A DNA stretch of 64,000 nt from Orbilia blumenaviensis (GCA_036872755.1 JAVHNS010000005.1:868001-932000); one strand, 5' to 3'; positions 24,232 through 37,606 are shown, numbered from the stretch's first letter. Program-made: numbers and translations. The notes: a model not told the origin generated them from the letters alone.

Positions 24232-25722
24232 CTATTTTTTCCGGGGCCCTGGCAACTCAAGATCCGAGGCCAAGCCGGCATATTCATTCTCGATGTCTAT
24301 TGCATGCTGCAGCTGAGGATTATTTCCAATCTGAACTATTTCCTCCTCCATCATGTTTCTTTGCGCTGCCTCCATCATGTTGTCTAACCTCTGGGTTTCA
24401 ATGTCTACCTCGGTCTCGGGTATGTTAAGTGTTCCAAAAAATGATGGATGAAGTGCCAGATAGTCACCATCGATATCCCGATTGTTTTTGTACCATCTTA
24501 CTTGTGCTCTTGTCGGCTCCACCCAAGCAGTAGTTAGCAGAGGTATCGGCTTTAATATCGCCCAAATTTCATACAAACTTCTTGCATAAAATCTTAAGAA
24601 TTGATACTGTTCCTTCGCGAGATCCCAGGCAATTAGAACATCTGGGTGGTCTCTGGAAAGCCCCTTCTTGAACACTTTTCCCATTTGCTGAGAGTACCGA
24701 GTCGCGAGACTATCTATCGCTTCTGCTAACAATAATAAACCCTTTTCAAGTTCAACCTTTGAACTAGGTCGATATTCGGCCCTGTCCGCTAATATGTGCG
24801 GGTAGGCGTCATCATTGCTTTCACTACCGTCATCTGATCGCTCTAAAGAAGTTTTGTCAGTGAAAACATCTTCATCAGGCATCGAATATATGTTCTTGAG
24901 GAAAGATTCTATGGTCGAATCGAAAGGATGTAGACCACTTGGATCGTAGAGGTCGACATGATAATCAGTAAGGCCATATGCGGGATTAGTTTGGGCCATT
25001 AAGAAAAAATATAACAATCCTAGTATCGATAACTTTTCCGTCTTAGCTGATCGACTTTGCCTTCGAACACCGTGGCCCCGAGCGAAGTAGAACTTAGGGG
25101 CCAACTCTGCTCTTATGTAAGGGAGCTCTTTAAGGAATGTAGTAAACTCCACAATAGCCTCCATGGTTTCTCCCCGACCTTCCTCAGTATATAAAGGTAA
25201 CCCCCCGGAAGTTGGAAGTATTTTACCCCTCTCATGATAGTCGGGGCGGTGAGAGAGAGGATCTTCATAAGGGTCAGGTTCTGGTATCTCGTTCGATAGG
25301 TCTGAAGGCTGTAGATCTTCAGTCATCATAACCTTTGTAAACAATATGGTCATTTCATCGTCCAATCGTTGTCCTAACCCAGCAAAACTATACGGCTGAA
25401 TCACCTCAAAAGGCTCAAGCCATGGGCGTGTTCGAGGAAAGTTTTCAGTCTCCCATCTCTGTTGTTCTCTCTGCACATTTTGTATAGCGTTTATTTCCCA
25501 GCGCGGTTGGCCCCAGCCGAAGCGATAATCTGTTAAAAACGCGTTGACTAACTCTACTAATGCTGTCCTAGCCGCTGCCAATGGTACTTTGTTGGCTTCT
25601 TGATACCTTTCGAAATCATATGCTGTAACGATCTTAAATCCATTTTTATCTGCCACTGCCCCTACTGGAATTCTGTTCCCATCATAGGGTACATTGCAGT
25701 CAGCACTTGTTAGCCAGGACAT
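24232..25722 (-). CDS. Orphan 496-aa protein
   Basis: A single open exon of 496 codons from the first ATG at 25722. The frame stays open to 25752, so an unseen upstream exon is possible. I looked for one: a signal-peptide-like ORF beginning MLSGWTVYLVANILL lies near 25.94 kb with a GTAAGA donor, but the phases do not close with any acceptor I can find. No family is recognised. The protein is mixed helical with an acidic middle (DDGSESNDDAYP near residue 290) and a helical tail. It has no transmembrane segment. Codon use and lack of internal stops over 1.5 kb support a real gene. Function unknown. Confidence 0.7.
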   Translation of the reverse strand: MSWLTSADCNVPYDGNRIPVGAVADKNGFKIVTAYDFERYQEANKVPLAAARTALVELVNAFLTDYRFGWGQPRWEINAIQNVQREQQRWETENFPRTRPWLEPFEVIQPYSFAGLGQRLDDEMTILFTKVMMTEDLQPSDLSNEIPEPDPYEDPLSHRPDYHERGKILPTSGGLPLYTEEGRGETMEAIVEFTTFLKELPYIRAELAPKFYFARGHGVRRQSRSAKTEKLSILGLLYFFLMAQTNPAYGLTDYHVDLYDPSGLHPFDSTIESFLKNIYSMPDEDVFTDKTSLERSDDGSESNDDAYPHILADRAEYRPSSKVELEKGLLLLAEAIDSLATRYSQQMGKVFKKGLSRDHPDVLIAWDLAKEQYQFLRFYARSLYEIWAILKPIPLLTTAWVEPTRAQVRWYKNNRDIDGDYLALHPSFFGTLNIPETEVDIETQRLDNMMEAAQRNMMEEEIVQIGNNPQLQHAIDIENEYAGLASDLELPGPRKK

Positions 25723-28478
25723 ATTAAGAATAACTTGGGGGCCATAGAGCACTACTTTTTAGGGTAGCCTTCCTGAGGGGTGACCCGGTGGTGGGATGGC
25801 GTGGGCACATACAGCGCCGCCTAGATCTCTCGTTTTCAAATGGCGATATCGAGGGCATTTTTTGCTTAGTGGGTTAAAGCCTAAGCTTTATATCATCATT
25901 TGGATATCTTTCTTACCCGAGCCCTGATAGCAATATATTTGCTACCAGATACACAGTCCACCCAGATAACATTATGATGCCAGTTTGACTCTGTACAGGC
26001 GCTCTCGGCTTGGTTAGCTCCGATCGATTGCTAACACTTTAGACCAATTAGGTAAATATTTAGATATATATTGTATTCTTAAGGGATGCTTTATTATTGG
26101 TCTCTGCTCATGTTTCGTGAACAAACTGAAAACTTCTTGATTTGACAGCTCTGGTTCGTGTGATTAGGTTACAGAAATGGTAGAGTTCGGGTTTAGGAAT
26201 TTCGATAATCCATTCAAAGTTTTCGTTTCCGAGAGAGAGGGGAAACACTACAATAGTTTGCATCATTACCATTTACAATCCGGCTATAACCCTCTGTATC
26301 CATCTCAAAATCCTTCTCAGGTAACGGCATCTTAATTTTGGCATCATTAGCATGTTCGGCGGACTTGTTGAAACCCTCAACACAACATTCCCTGAGTTGT
26401 ATTTAATGGTCGACATAGAATACGAACCCACCCCCTCGCTGCCTACCCGGCAGTACTTGAGATATTCTGTTAGCTTTTATCAAAGCACACATATCTTGTC
26501 AGATAGTGTTCATTATACTTTCAAAACCAAGGGAAAAAATCATTACAATTTCGAGATCGGATTTCCAAAATCAGCAGGATCTTTGCACACTATTCACTGT
26601 TAATGCATATACATTCAGACTTCTATTACTACTGTTTTTGTTCCTGCTTTCATAGTCGCTATTTGAATTATCGTAGTTACGTAGCCGTTGAGCTATAGTG
26701 CCCAAAAATAAAATTATATGTAAGTATTGAATGGCCCGTTGGGGCTAGCTATATAAACTTATTTCTAAGCCGCTGAGGCTGCTGAGCGGCTCTGCTAAGA
26801 CTTCTGGCAATAATATGAGCTATCATCAGGTTGGGTCTATGACAAAAATTTGAGCCGTCGCTGTCCAATAACGCATCAGATGTAGAAAGGACCCAGAGGG
26901 TCAAGGCCAACCGGATGTTGCTTTTAAAATGCATAATTCATTATATTGTATTCCAATACTACGTAGATATACACGGCGCCTACCAAGAGTGTGTCCAGTC
27001 TCATAACAAAACTGTTGAATGTCTCCTAGTATGAGAACAATTGAGTGGGTTTTCGTTGCTTTGGCCAATTGGACTGTGAAGTACCGAGGGTTTTGGTTAT
27101 ATGCTGAATTTCACTACAGCACCTGGATTTGAAGGTATTTGCTAATATAGTTACTCAGTGTTCCCTCTTCATTGCATTGTATTTGCATTTTTTTTTGGGT
27201 GCCCCCTATAGCCTCAAGGCATATCCTATGACCTTCAACAAAGTTCAACAATAGCAACACACTTTAAGGCTTTGCTCAGCTGATTTCTAAGACCTCACTC
27301 CAAAAGGGACTAGTTTAGAGATGATTTAGATGATATCGCACGAATGGCAAATAAAAAATTCCTTCGGCCTCGTTTGCGCGGTAGATCCGGCTGTAAAAAT
27401 ATCTAAAATGGTAGAATATCCCACGCAGCTATTCGAAAAGATGTTTCCATGATATGATTCCTCTTACATAATACGATTTTACTTAATTATACATGCTTGA
27501 TTCAAAACAGTAGCGATATGAGCTCCCTCACATTCAAGCCCCAAATCGACGTGGATCGAGACATCTGAGGATAATATTACTATTATACCCTTCCCGAGGG
27601 GATACAGAGCCATTTAAAATAGGCTATCCTATACAATCTGTTACAACTAAACCTGCAATGTGTGTCAATGGCGCAATATAAAGGTTAACCTGATTAATTA
27701 GTGGTTGGCAAGATACTACTTTGTAGAGCTGGTTCCTTAGGGGAACGCAATTTCACAAACCTGTCTACGGGTTAGTCGAGACCTTTCGGTTATAGCCGGT
27801 AGAGATATAGATTTATTTGTCAGTCTTGCGTCGCACAGCTGTACAGCAGGACTGTGTTGCAATTGATATTGTAATTTCGAACACTTCGCTGGCTGTAGAT
27901 CTTATCGAGCGTTGCACAGTAACTTGACAGAATTGGGCATGCATATGTTGTGCACACCGAAGATTAAAGGGGGCGGCTGAAAAAGTACAAAGAAATTAGC
28001 TGCTATCACAAGAACACAAGAAACTGATCGAACCAAAGTGCATTTTTTTTGGCAATAACGCATGAGGTCAATGATGATTTACATAGTTATATGAAGCTGT
28101 AGGAGAATCGACAGATGTATTCGTATGTTTAGTTGTAACTTTTGTCATTAATCATTATAAAAAAGAGGGTATTGAGTATGCTATGATATAGTGCTATAGT
28201 GTGTAAAAGGAAACGCCGGACGGAATTGAGGTGAACCAAGAAAATGATGATTGATTCCCATTAGTATTGGTGAAAAAGAAGGTTGAAATGTAAAGCCATG
28301 GCTACAACCTGACGCAAATTTTCTTGCGAGGGAGCCGCTATATAAGACAAAAAAATTATGCGAAGCCCAGAAACCCCAAAATCCCAGATATCAATAAACA
28401 ACCCGTGTAAAATTATAAGCCTGGACGGAACTTGAGAAGTTAAAAGTATACATAAAGGAAACTGGAATGGAAAAGGTT
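25723..28478. other. Gene-poor 2.8 kb region
   Basis: No gene is supported. An 83-codon ORF at 26352-26603 plus begins with ATG and has normal composition but no recognised features. The remainder is AT-rich with many stops on both strands. Confidence 0.5.
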
Positions 28479-30128
28479 TTAATGCAAAGGTGCAATTTTT
28501 CCGACTGTTGTGATCTTCTCGACATGCTCTTCCTGGTCTTCGTCGGCACCAGAAGACTCTTCGTCATGGTCGAGCTCGACTTCATCGAGTAGCTTGGGGT
28601 TAAGAGCGAAGGAGCCTCTTGGAATGAATGTAGACAAAAGCATAATACCAGCCAAGATACTGAAGTGGACACCGGCGATATTGAAGATACCAGATTGTAT
28701 CTGCTCGTCGTTCTGCTCGCTGACTCTATCGATGTATTTGCCAACGAGAGGTGAAACAATGGCGTAGATGACAATGTAGGTGGAGTAGAGGAAACCCATG
28801 ACAGCACCCAAAGGCGAAATGGAGTTCTCCTGGGCTTCGAGCCGGGCCAAGGAAGCCTGAATGTAAGCGGCGAGAGAGACATCGCCAGCAGCCCAACCAA
28901 ATGAAATTGGAATAAAGGTGGCGGCCGCAATCCAGGCCTGGGTTGAGTGGCCACTTGGTGGGTGCCAGAATGGCAGGTACCAAACGATGAGTAGAAGAAT
29001 AGCATCGCATCGAAGCCATGGAATTGGCGTATGAACAAGGTTCGTGAATAGGAACACAAAGAGCGCACCCAATAGTTCACCGAAGTTGGAGCCAGCAATG
29101 ATGATTTGGGCCCAGGCAGACTGTCCGAGGTAACGCTTTGCGATATAGGAACCGATGTTGTTTTCAAGGAAACGATGTCCAAATAAGGCAAAAGTGTAAC
29201 CAGGGAGAAGCCAGATGAAGCGACGAGAAGACATGACGATCGTGGCACCCTTGACTGCGGACATCACGAACAAAACGCATCCGTCGGCTACTTGGAGGAG
29301 GTAGTTCTTCTCTTTGCCGACTTCTACTTGATAGGAGTGTGGCAATCTAATCATGAACCACATAGAAGCAGCGCAGAGAAAGAGTAGTGGAGTGATGATA
29401 AACGATTGGTTGTTACCACAGGCGGGGATCAAAGCGAGGGCAGTGGCGAGAGCGCCCGTGGTACCAGTAACTAGGATTAGACCGCGATGTTAGGGAAATG
29501 ATATCTCAGCGTGGCCATAAGGAGAATGATACATACTTTCGTAGAAAATGTGCACGAGGGAGTCCATTCTCTTCAGCTTCTGCATATTTCCGCCCACAAT
29601 ATCTCGAGGAATAACACGCCTGATCAATTCAACCATACCATAAGAGATACCAGACAGACAGTAGATTGGGATCATAGCGTCGGTATTGTAGTCGCCATAG
29701 TAGGCAAAGTTGTTCTTGTCGTACGTTTGATCCCATCCCTTTGGCTTCAGATAACCACCGGTGGCGCGGTCGATAATGAGCAGCAAAGATGCAAACAGGG
29801 CGAAGACGATTACAGCGATCGCAAGGACTGTTCTTGTCTTGAATCTCTTGATCAAGGGAGCAATAAGAATGGAACCTAAACATTGAAAGGCCTGGTTGAG
29901 GCCTTGTAAAAGACCAACTCTCTCAAATGTCTTCCTCGTGTAGCCACCAATATTGGCATCGTAGTCGTATCTATTTGTTGCTAAAGCGATGACAGATCCG
30001 TTATATGCCTCCAAGCCGAATTTATACAACATGATTCCGGCAATGTAAAACGCAATGTTGCGCTTCTCTTCCCGAGTGAAGAAGCGCCAGCTGTCGAGAA
30101 CACTCCATTTCTGTTTTCCTTCGGACAT
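28479..30128 (-). CDS. 12-TM MFS-like membrane transporter
   Basis: 527 aa in two exons, 30128-29537 and 29470-28479 (66-nt intron, GTATGT donor, CCTAG acceptor). The ATG at 30128 (MSEGKQKWSVLDSWRFF) fits the conserved start; a TTG extension upstream was ignored. Around a dozen hydrophobic helices are visible, with family-typical stretches IAGIMLYKFGLEAYNGS, RVGLLQGLNQAFQCLGSIL, RRVIPRDIVGGNMQKLKRMD, GSNFGELLGALFVFLFTN and PISFGWAAGDVSLAAYIQAS. This matches a well-conserved fungal major-facilitator-like family with no proven substrate known to me. The C-tail is acidic (DEVELDHDEESSGADEDQEE). The family is found across ascomycetes, so this is probably housekeeping rather than accessory. Confidence 0.9.
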
Positions 30129-31281
30129 AGTGAAGTTAGGTAGGGATGAACTCAAGTGATTCTACTCCTTAGTAATCAACACCCTTTGGAGGGTAAATAA
30201 GGAAAGAGTTCAAAAGAGCGAATCGTAGTTCGTGGAAATACGAATCTATCAGGCGGTCCTGTAGGGTGGTGGTGGTTATTTTGACCTATTCGATAACAGT
30301 ACGATAGAAGAGAAAATCATGCAGGATGAGGCCGAAGAAGGACTTATTATATATCCAATGAGGTTTCCAGGCACCGGCTTCTTGGCTCACGTTCGGGAAC
30401 CCCCAATACCTGAAAAGCCCCCTGCCTCGTCCTATCGCGACATCCACTCCCTTACACGTGTGGGACCATTGGCAAGCCAAGAGTGCACCAGACTAGGCAT
30501 TTGGGATCCGAATCGCCCACAAACAAAAATTCAAGCACAAACAAAATGGTGCACTGGTGGCGTCCAAGGGAATGAAAGTGTCCCCCGCTGGTACGGGGGA
30601 CGGATGTGCATACGTCCAGGGTTAAGGATCGAAGTGTCAAAAAAGAAACAGGCAATGTTGGGCAGGCTGCCAGAAACAGGCAGTCGTCTGCAAGTACCGT
30701 CAAGGCAGAACGATCGAGAGGTTAAGGGTCATCCAGTCGGCCGGGCTGTTAAGCCGCAGTTGCGTGCAAAAGTATTGCTCGTTGACCGGCAGGGTGACAA
30801 TTGACAAGCAATTTTAACGAGAATCAGTGGTATTGTGCAGCAAGCTTGGTTACAGAATTATGCATACAGTTTGGGGGCAGCAAATGCGTCTCCATTTAAT
30901 CTCTGGCTAGGCTTTCTTGGCTGTCGTTGGGCGGACCAATCAGGGGACGGCTTAGCACAACGTGCGGCGGGATAGGCTCGCGGCTGGCCCAAAAACTGTC
31001 GCACAAAACGTTAAAACCCCAAATACAAAATCCGAGCAAAGTCTCCATTATCTGATGATACTTGCTGATACTCCGTCCGATCCCCCCGCACACCTAGTAT
31101 TTATTTCCCATGCGTTCCTGTTACCAATCGAAAACCGTGGGTGCTCAAAGCTACCTAGCTTTAATCGAGGCCTCGGAAACTCGCCTCATGATCAGAAAAT
31201 TCGCCGGACGAGCGAAGTTGTGCATGTTATGTACAATATGGTAGAGAGCCGAGAATGTCTCACATCCTAGAGCACATTGGG

Positions 31282-31305
31282 CGATATCGATATCGATATC
31301 GATAC
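31282..31305. repeat. GATATC hexamer microsatellite
   Basis: Four head-to-tail copies of a palindromic CGATAT unit; each unit is self-complementary so the whole could fold on itself. No function is implied. Confidence 0.8.
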
Positions 31306-34300
31306 CTCGGGAAACCTTATATTGATGTGTTTCCTGCCTGATCTATGGTTTACAGAAAATCGTTTTGATAACGTCAACTCTATTCAACGGGTGCTGCATG
31401 AATCAGGCCCGTTTTTCGAATACCCTATTGGTGAGCCGAAACGCACACGGGATAACACTTGCGCACGCGAGTCACTGCAAAGCTAGTATACCTAACTCTC
31501 GAGCGGTTTTGTCATGAGCATGTCCCGCCCCAGCTCCATTGCAGACCTTTGGGTGACTCCAACCAATCCGCCTCATTATTTTACTACAGCTAGCACTCGA
31601 CGTCACGTATGTAGTATAGTATAATAGGGTATTAATCTTTTGCCGATTCTTCGTCTAGTGTCTGGAATTCGTTGCTAACTTGCAGCTCGCTTAGGCGGCT
31701 CAAAGGGAAACATTGATCTACAATTAGCTCAAGGCTGTGCGATGGCAAGCATCGATGCCTGCAAGATCATAGCCAACGCTACAAGACCATGTGGATATAA
31801 CCCTGACAACTAATCGATGCGATATTACAAAGGGATGCCTACCAAGGGTAACCTGCAGACGCTCCCGACAGTGCAGTGGAGAACTGAAGTGGGGTTCTAA
31901 AATAACCGGATAGCAAATATTAGTAAAGAAACACTGCTGAAAATAACCCTTCTAATACATGGGCCCGAAATATATGCGGAGTACTTTGAGCGAGTATGTC
32001 ATAGAAGATGCCTAAGCAGTCATGACAATAGAGCAGACTTTATGTTCCGATTCCATTTTCCCTGCACATATACAAAGAGGCCTAGCGTGACTTACACCTT
32101 CGCGACAGGGCGAATCCGAGGGGGAAATCTCGGGCCCGGGATTGAGATATCTTCTTCCTATTAGCACACTCTAAATTTGGCCTATTTTTGTTTCTAGTCT
32201 TTTGGATCGATTTATCACAACATTCGCTTCTCCCTGTCAATGGGACCTCGAGAACCTAGTAGCAGTATCAAGGCTTCTCTGCATGGGAACAATTAGCATG
32301 TCGTAGATCGTCCCGGCAGCTTGGCAAAAACTCCGATGCAGGTGCCAGTCCAAATCTATGGGAAATGCTCTGGATATCCCCGCAACATAGTCTCGAGACT
32401 TGGATCTGTGGCAATTCTTCAAATCCCATAGGTGTTAGTATCAATATAGCCCAATTGACGAGCCCACCCTTTGCTGACACCTGGTTCCGAGCTTTGCCAT
32501 GTCACCATTGATTTTGCCTCGCAGTAAATAATACAGGTTTCTGGGTATAGTACCAGCGACTGTTAAAGCGAGATAAACCCAGTACAATATACGTATGTGC
32601 TGAGGCCGTTTTACGCAGCGCTGGTCTTAGGTATATTGCGGGAGACATTACCAACGTGCCGTCAGATAGATATGTTTGCACTTTTTTGGACCATATTTTT
32701 GCCTAAAAAAATGTGGAGGTTTTACTCTAGGCAGTTGCAACTGTCGTGCGTAACAAATCGGGCTAGCAAAATATGCGCACGAATGAGAGAGCCGAACTGA
32801 GGCACGATTCAACCAGGCCCCACATCCCTGGCTATTCCCGCTAGAAGACCAGCACATTGTACCATAGTCGACTCACATCATTTTTACTAGACCCACACCT
32901 GGAATCAAAAATCTTGAATCTTAATTTTGTGTATAAAAATATCAATCCGAGACCACATCCAAAAAGTCACTAATAGCCCCACTTCTTGTTTCCTGTTGGA
33001 AAATGTGAACTGCAGTATTCTGGGTCTCCACCTAGGCTTATGCGATATGTCGACAGACAGGACTAGATGCACTTATTTACTATCAGTAACTGGAATAGAG
33101 TAGATTAGGTTTGCTCTCTATAGGTATACGACTGCCGCTATCTACAATCGTTATACGCGTTATATCTTTAGATCTACCCGAGTTTCTGCCTGTTTCTTCC
33201 AAGCGGTTCACGATTGAATCCTGATACTTTGATATCGTTGTGCTTTGGATCGAAGTTGTTCCCAAGCCATTCCATTTTCTTGTATATAATTGTCGGGCTG
33301 GTGAGCTTGATTTAAACTTAAATTTTTGGTCCGTATAATTTCACTGATCTCTGGTTCGAAATATATCAGTATTTTGAGCCCCAATCGAAATTTTGTACGG
33401 GGCTTACAGCTTGGGGTTTGCCACGGACATGTATAAAATCATCCACCAAACCATAGGGTGAGGGGTCAGTAGGTTTATGCGGTCTTAGGCTCCGGACCGT
33501 CTGGTCTTATTTTCTAGATAACCTTGAGCTGATCGATCTGTACGAGTAACCTTCACGAAAGACGTAAATTTTGCCTCCACCAACTATTGATACCTCGTAT
33601 ATTAACTGATCGATTGTGTGATCGTCGCTCATATAAATATTCAACTATGAAAACGCCGAAGAAAATCCAGCTTGAATATATGGTTCTTAACCCTTCTAGA
33701 ACATATATGTACCCACATGTGCACGTATCTCGCGTGAGCAGCCTGTCATGACGCTCGGGCTCCTCAAGTGCCATAACTTGATACGCTCCGTCTAAACGAA
33801 AAAATTAAACGCGACTACCTTCCCAAATCAAATACCTAGATGCTTCATGAATTCAAAAGCGCCACTTCTTTCTTCCGATCTTGGGAAATTTGTTTCAACT
33901 ACCTTTCAGCCGTCCAGAAATTCAAACCTACGCTCAACTCGCTTAGTAATACCTAAATGATGAGGGCCCACAATCTAGGCCTCCCGCGCAACGGGACACA
34001 GAAACGGGGACGCTAGATGTTGCATATGCAGGGTGCAGCATGCGTTCATTGAGCATTCCTATTCGTTGATGTTGCGTTAAATGTACGAAAAAGTTTGGGC
34101 GAGGGCAAATGAAACTTTTTATGTCTTTCCGATATCATCCAAACGAATATTCCATGCAAAGCTAGCATTTCCATCGGTACAAGAGAGATAGATTGCTCCC
34201 CAGTTTGCATGCGCTGCGCGGCCGTGGGTTGCTGTTAACCCCACGTCAAGGACGCTTTTCAAAGCACTATATCGAAGGCAAATCCCGGGATGCTTTTGCC

Positions 34301-35506
34301 CCGCCAGATTGACCAAGAGCTCTCGAATTCCATGCTTCAATCTAACATGAAAAACTGATCAAGCTCACGGTCCTGACCGATCTCTGTAAAGCGTCTTGTC
34401 TTGCAAGGTCGTAATTTTCGTTTGTTACTGGCTTCTTCATCACGCCTCTCTCGTTTTCATGGTTTATGGTAATCGGTTAGACCGTAGTTCACCAGCTACA
34501 TCCACAAAAGTTCAGTTCGCCCTTCTCCTATAATACGGCAAGCTGGACCCGGGAACTCGGGTTAAGTCCTATCCAAGGTGGTTGTTTGGTACATGTGTAC
34601 AAATTTCAAGGTTTTTTTGTCTGGAATGACCGAGGATGTGGTTCCGGAAGGCTCAAAAGGGTCGGGCGACACTTGTGCATGCATGGATTCGACGCTCAAC
34701 GTCTATGCCCCCCAAATTGCTTTTGTAGAATCGGACGCCAATTCCTCCACCCCCATTCGGCCATTATACCACAATATTGGAGCCAGAGCACCGGGGTAGC
34801 CATGCAGGTAAGATATATCTCGAACGTCCAGGCTGTTCCCATCTCGGCCATCGTCAAGGATACCTTCTGTTCAACCCTTGTTTCAATTTGCGTTCCATTT
34901 CTTATCGTATAGTAAGTAGGTAGTATATTATATATTGGCTAAAGCTACCGAGACTCTTCCCCGCTCGAGTAATACTGAGGAATTAAGGGGGTCATGGGCG
35001 AGCAGTATGTCTGGGGACTGACTAGGAAAGCCGAATCAAGTGTCACGAGGTCTCGAAGGTATTAATATAATGGTAGAAAAAATAGGTGGCCTGGTCAGGA
35101 GAAAAGACATACACGAATGCCTTATTAAATTACATACCAATTTAGAACGGACCAATTTTATGATATTACACCTTATCATATTAATAAACAGTATATCTGC
35201 GTAACGATGGATCAACTGTATCTAGATGCTCGTGACATTGTTGCTATAACGCGATCTGAGCGGCTGTTGGTTAGTGTGAGGTATGAATAGTTGCATAGGC
35301 TACTCCATCACAGTTGTCTACCGGTACCATTTCTCCTTTACAACTATGAATGCGCTACGAAGCCATATCCCTTCTAATTTAACAAAAATCATGGTCTCCA
35401 ACCATTAGTACCTATGGATTTATGGAGACCAACACAATGCCGACTCAAAATCCAACATTTCAAGATTATATTCGGCTTCGCCATCCAGTACAAGTCTCCC
35501 TATGTC

Positions 35507-35537
35507 AAAAAAAAAAAGAAAGAAAGAAAGAAAGAAA
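35507..35537. repeat. A-tract with GAAA microsatellite
   Basis: A run of ten A followed by about five GAAA units. Confidence 0.8.
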
Positions 35538-35771
35538 TACAAAAAATATTTGTGATAGAACATACGCGTATATATATCGGCGTCATACAAGTCTAGGTAT
35601 TTGCAACCATCAAGTGCCTTCTGGTAACTTGGTGGCCCGGTATGCCCTATTATTAGCTATGCGTCTAGATTTAAAGCGGAAACAACTATATATACAGCTG
35701 ATACGGAGCTATTGCTCGAGTGTTCGATAGAAAGTAGTGGTGAAATACTTTAAAGATGTAAAAAGGGAGAT

Positions 35772-37606
35772 TCAAGCTCTACCAACTTTGAACGATAAAA
35801 TCTGTGCATTGTAAAAGGAATGTCAGCCCTCGAGGTTATTGAAAGTTGCGGCGCGGCCCCGAAACTTACGTCATTTTTGCCAGGTTCAATTAAATCTTCA
35901 TCAGATACCTTAATTCCACCAGCAGTCTCTGCATAAGCTATTGGTGCATCACCCATGATCTTTTTAGCAACGTCTGCCACTGTGGATCCGCTAAATTACA
36001 CCAAGTGTCAGCAATACGGCCACTAAATCGATATTTTAAGTTTCACAAAGGACTTACCGGTTCATCAGGACGCAATCCCTGAAAACATCGCTTCCATCTG
36101 CACTACCAAAGGTGTGTATATTCCTCACCGGCCATACAGGTATCAGTCCTAATACGCCTGCTGCTCTTTTGAGTACATCGACAACACCAGTGCTTCCATG
36201 TCTATATAGAACCAAGTCTTTCAGATTTTCGATGCGGTTAGTGAGCTTCTCGTCCATTTCTTTCAAGCCTCCTCCTTCAGGATCACCGTCATCTATAAGA
36301 TCCTGTCGGGTGTCTAGGTATTCTGCCCCTGGTGTGTATCTAATATACTTTTGCTTTGCTAGTCGCCGGAGAAATATCTCTGATATGGCAGATGTCAGAA
36401 CCATCGGATTGTGTGGGTACTTCTTCGCGATTTTGGCAATATTCTATAGAATCAATGTTAGTTTTGCAAGAAACCCGGTTGCGAGGTTGAATGAGTGTAC
36501 TTTATCTGCATCAGCATGGTCGATTTTATTGAGCGCAAGTACTGTTGGGAACTTTTCGTCAATGAAGGCGTTTACGACCGCTTCGACCGTCGCCGCGTCC
36601 CATGTTTCAAGTGGTGCCTTCAATGATAATCTGTCCAAAGTTCTCTGTACAATGGCAGCATTACTGCTATAACCAGAGAATTGATTTTGCAGAGTTGCAA
36701 CTGCTGTCGATTCTAAATAAACAAAGCTCCGTTAGTAGAAAGTAAACAAGATGCGGGACGAAGAACATACTTGTTGCTATATGCCGACGTTTTATGCTCT
36801 CCCTAGTTTATTTTAGCGGCTGGCTTTAACGAAGGCTAGAAAAGCACTATTATATTACCATTTTTCCATAAGATTCCCTAATATCCACCTCATGATCTCC
36901 TCCCTAAGCCAAATGATATCATAACTAGGATCATAACCTCTTGTATTCTTCCCCTCAGCATCCGTAGTACCACTGGCATCGACAACATGTACCAAGCAAT
37001 CCGCATGCCGCAAGTCGTCCAAGAATTTATTCCTACCCTCTATTAGATTAACACAACCTCGAGTTTGTCTTAAGCGAGGGTAAGGCCTAACCCCAAACCT
37101 CGACCCTGATGTGCGCCTGGGACCAAACCAGCTACGTCTAGCAGTTCTATCGGGACAGACCGTTTGCCACTCGTACACCAGCCGTAATTTGGTTTACATC
37201 GTTCAGAGACATCGTATCGAGCACATGCGCAGTCTATCTGCAGGTATCCGATGGCGCCTAGCCGAAAATACCGATTTTAGTATGATCGCATTGCATTGCA
37301 TTGCATTGTATCGGCTTTCTGCAGTTCGGCGGCCGGTCTTACGTTGCGGATCGATTGTTGTAAAGCTATGCGTATGCTATCAGCGGACGAGCGCTTTATT
37401 CTAGGTGATGTAGTAAAAGTGAAATGCGTACGGATAGTTCCCTATCAGATCCTGATCAGTCCATACTTCGTTGTTGGGCGACGGGATCTCGCGGATCAGT
37501 ATTTTGTCGTACCGACTTTACTTGACGCATCAGTCAGTGAGTTTAATGTCGAAGATTTGCCAGAAGATGGCTTCCCAACGAGTGCGATTAATGGGTCTCG
37601 GGGCAT
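35772..37606 (-). CDS. TGS-domain GTPase of the YGR210C/OBG group
   Basis: 415 aa in ten exons: 37606-37513, 37441-37432, 37365-37343, 37257-37092, 37032-36859, 36802-36771, 36712-36501, 36443-36058, 35990-35870 and 35801-35772. All phases close and the total equals the usual length of the yeast protein (about 411 aa). G-motifs: P-loop GKPSSGKS at 11-18, switch TTID near 37-40, DVAG at 83-86 and NKID at 228-231. [20 protein letters not shown] and the C-terminal TGS-type segment ([19 protein letters not shown] through KNDILSFKVG) are conserved. The family is cytosolic, ribosome-associated or translation-linked by analogy with related OBG GTPases. Exons 2 and 3 are only 10 and 23 nt. Divergently arranged with the lactonase. 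Confidence 0.93.
37282..37304. repeat. GCATT pentamer repeat inside an intron
   Basis: Four copies of a TGCAT/GCATT unit within the 85-nt third intron (37258-37342) of the GTPase gene. Confidence 0.75.

Larger units (their letters stand above)
30129..35771. other. Gene desert of 5.6 kb
   Basis: The longest stretch without a supportable gene. The left end is the transporter promoter, with a TATATAAT-like box on the minus strand near 30345. A 161-codon plus ORF at 30319-30804 overlaps that promoter and has no features. A GATATC microsatellite lies at 31282-31305 and an A/GAAA tract near 35507-35537. Small ORFs elsewhere (for example 34119-34340 minus) are unsupported. No transposon ends or reverse-transcriptase motifs were found. 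Confidence 0.5.

Noticed and set aside
26352..26603. 83-codon ATG-started ORF
   Set aside because: No signal peptide, domain or splice partner; too short to support alone.
28391..29248. 285-codon minus-strand frame overlapping the transporter
   Set aside because: Offset frame of the transporter exon; the other frame carries the conserved membrane helices.
30319..30804. 161-codon plus-strand ORF
   Set aside because: Sits in the promoter of the transporter, has no motifs, and is rich in codons favoured by local GC content.
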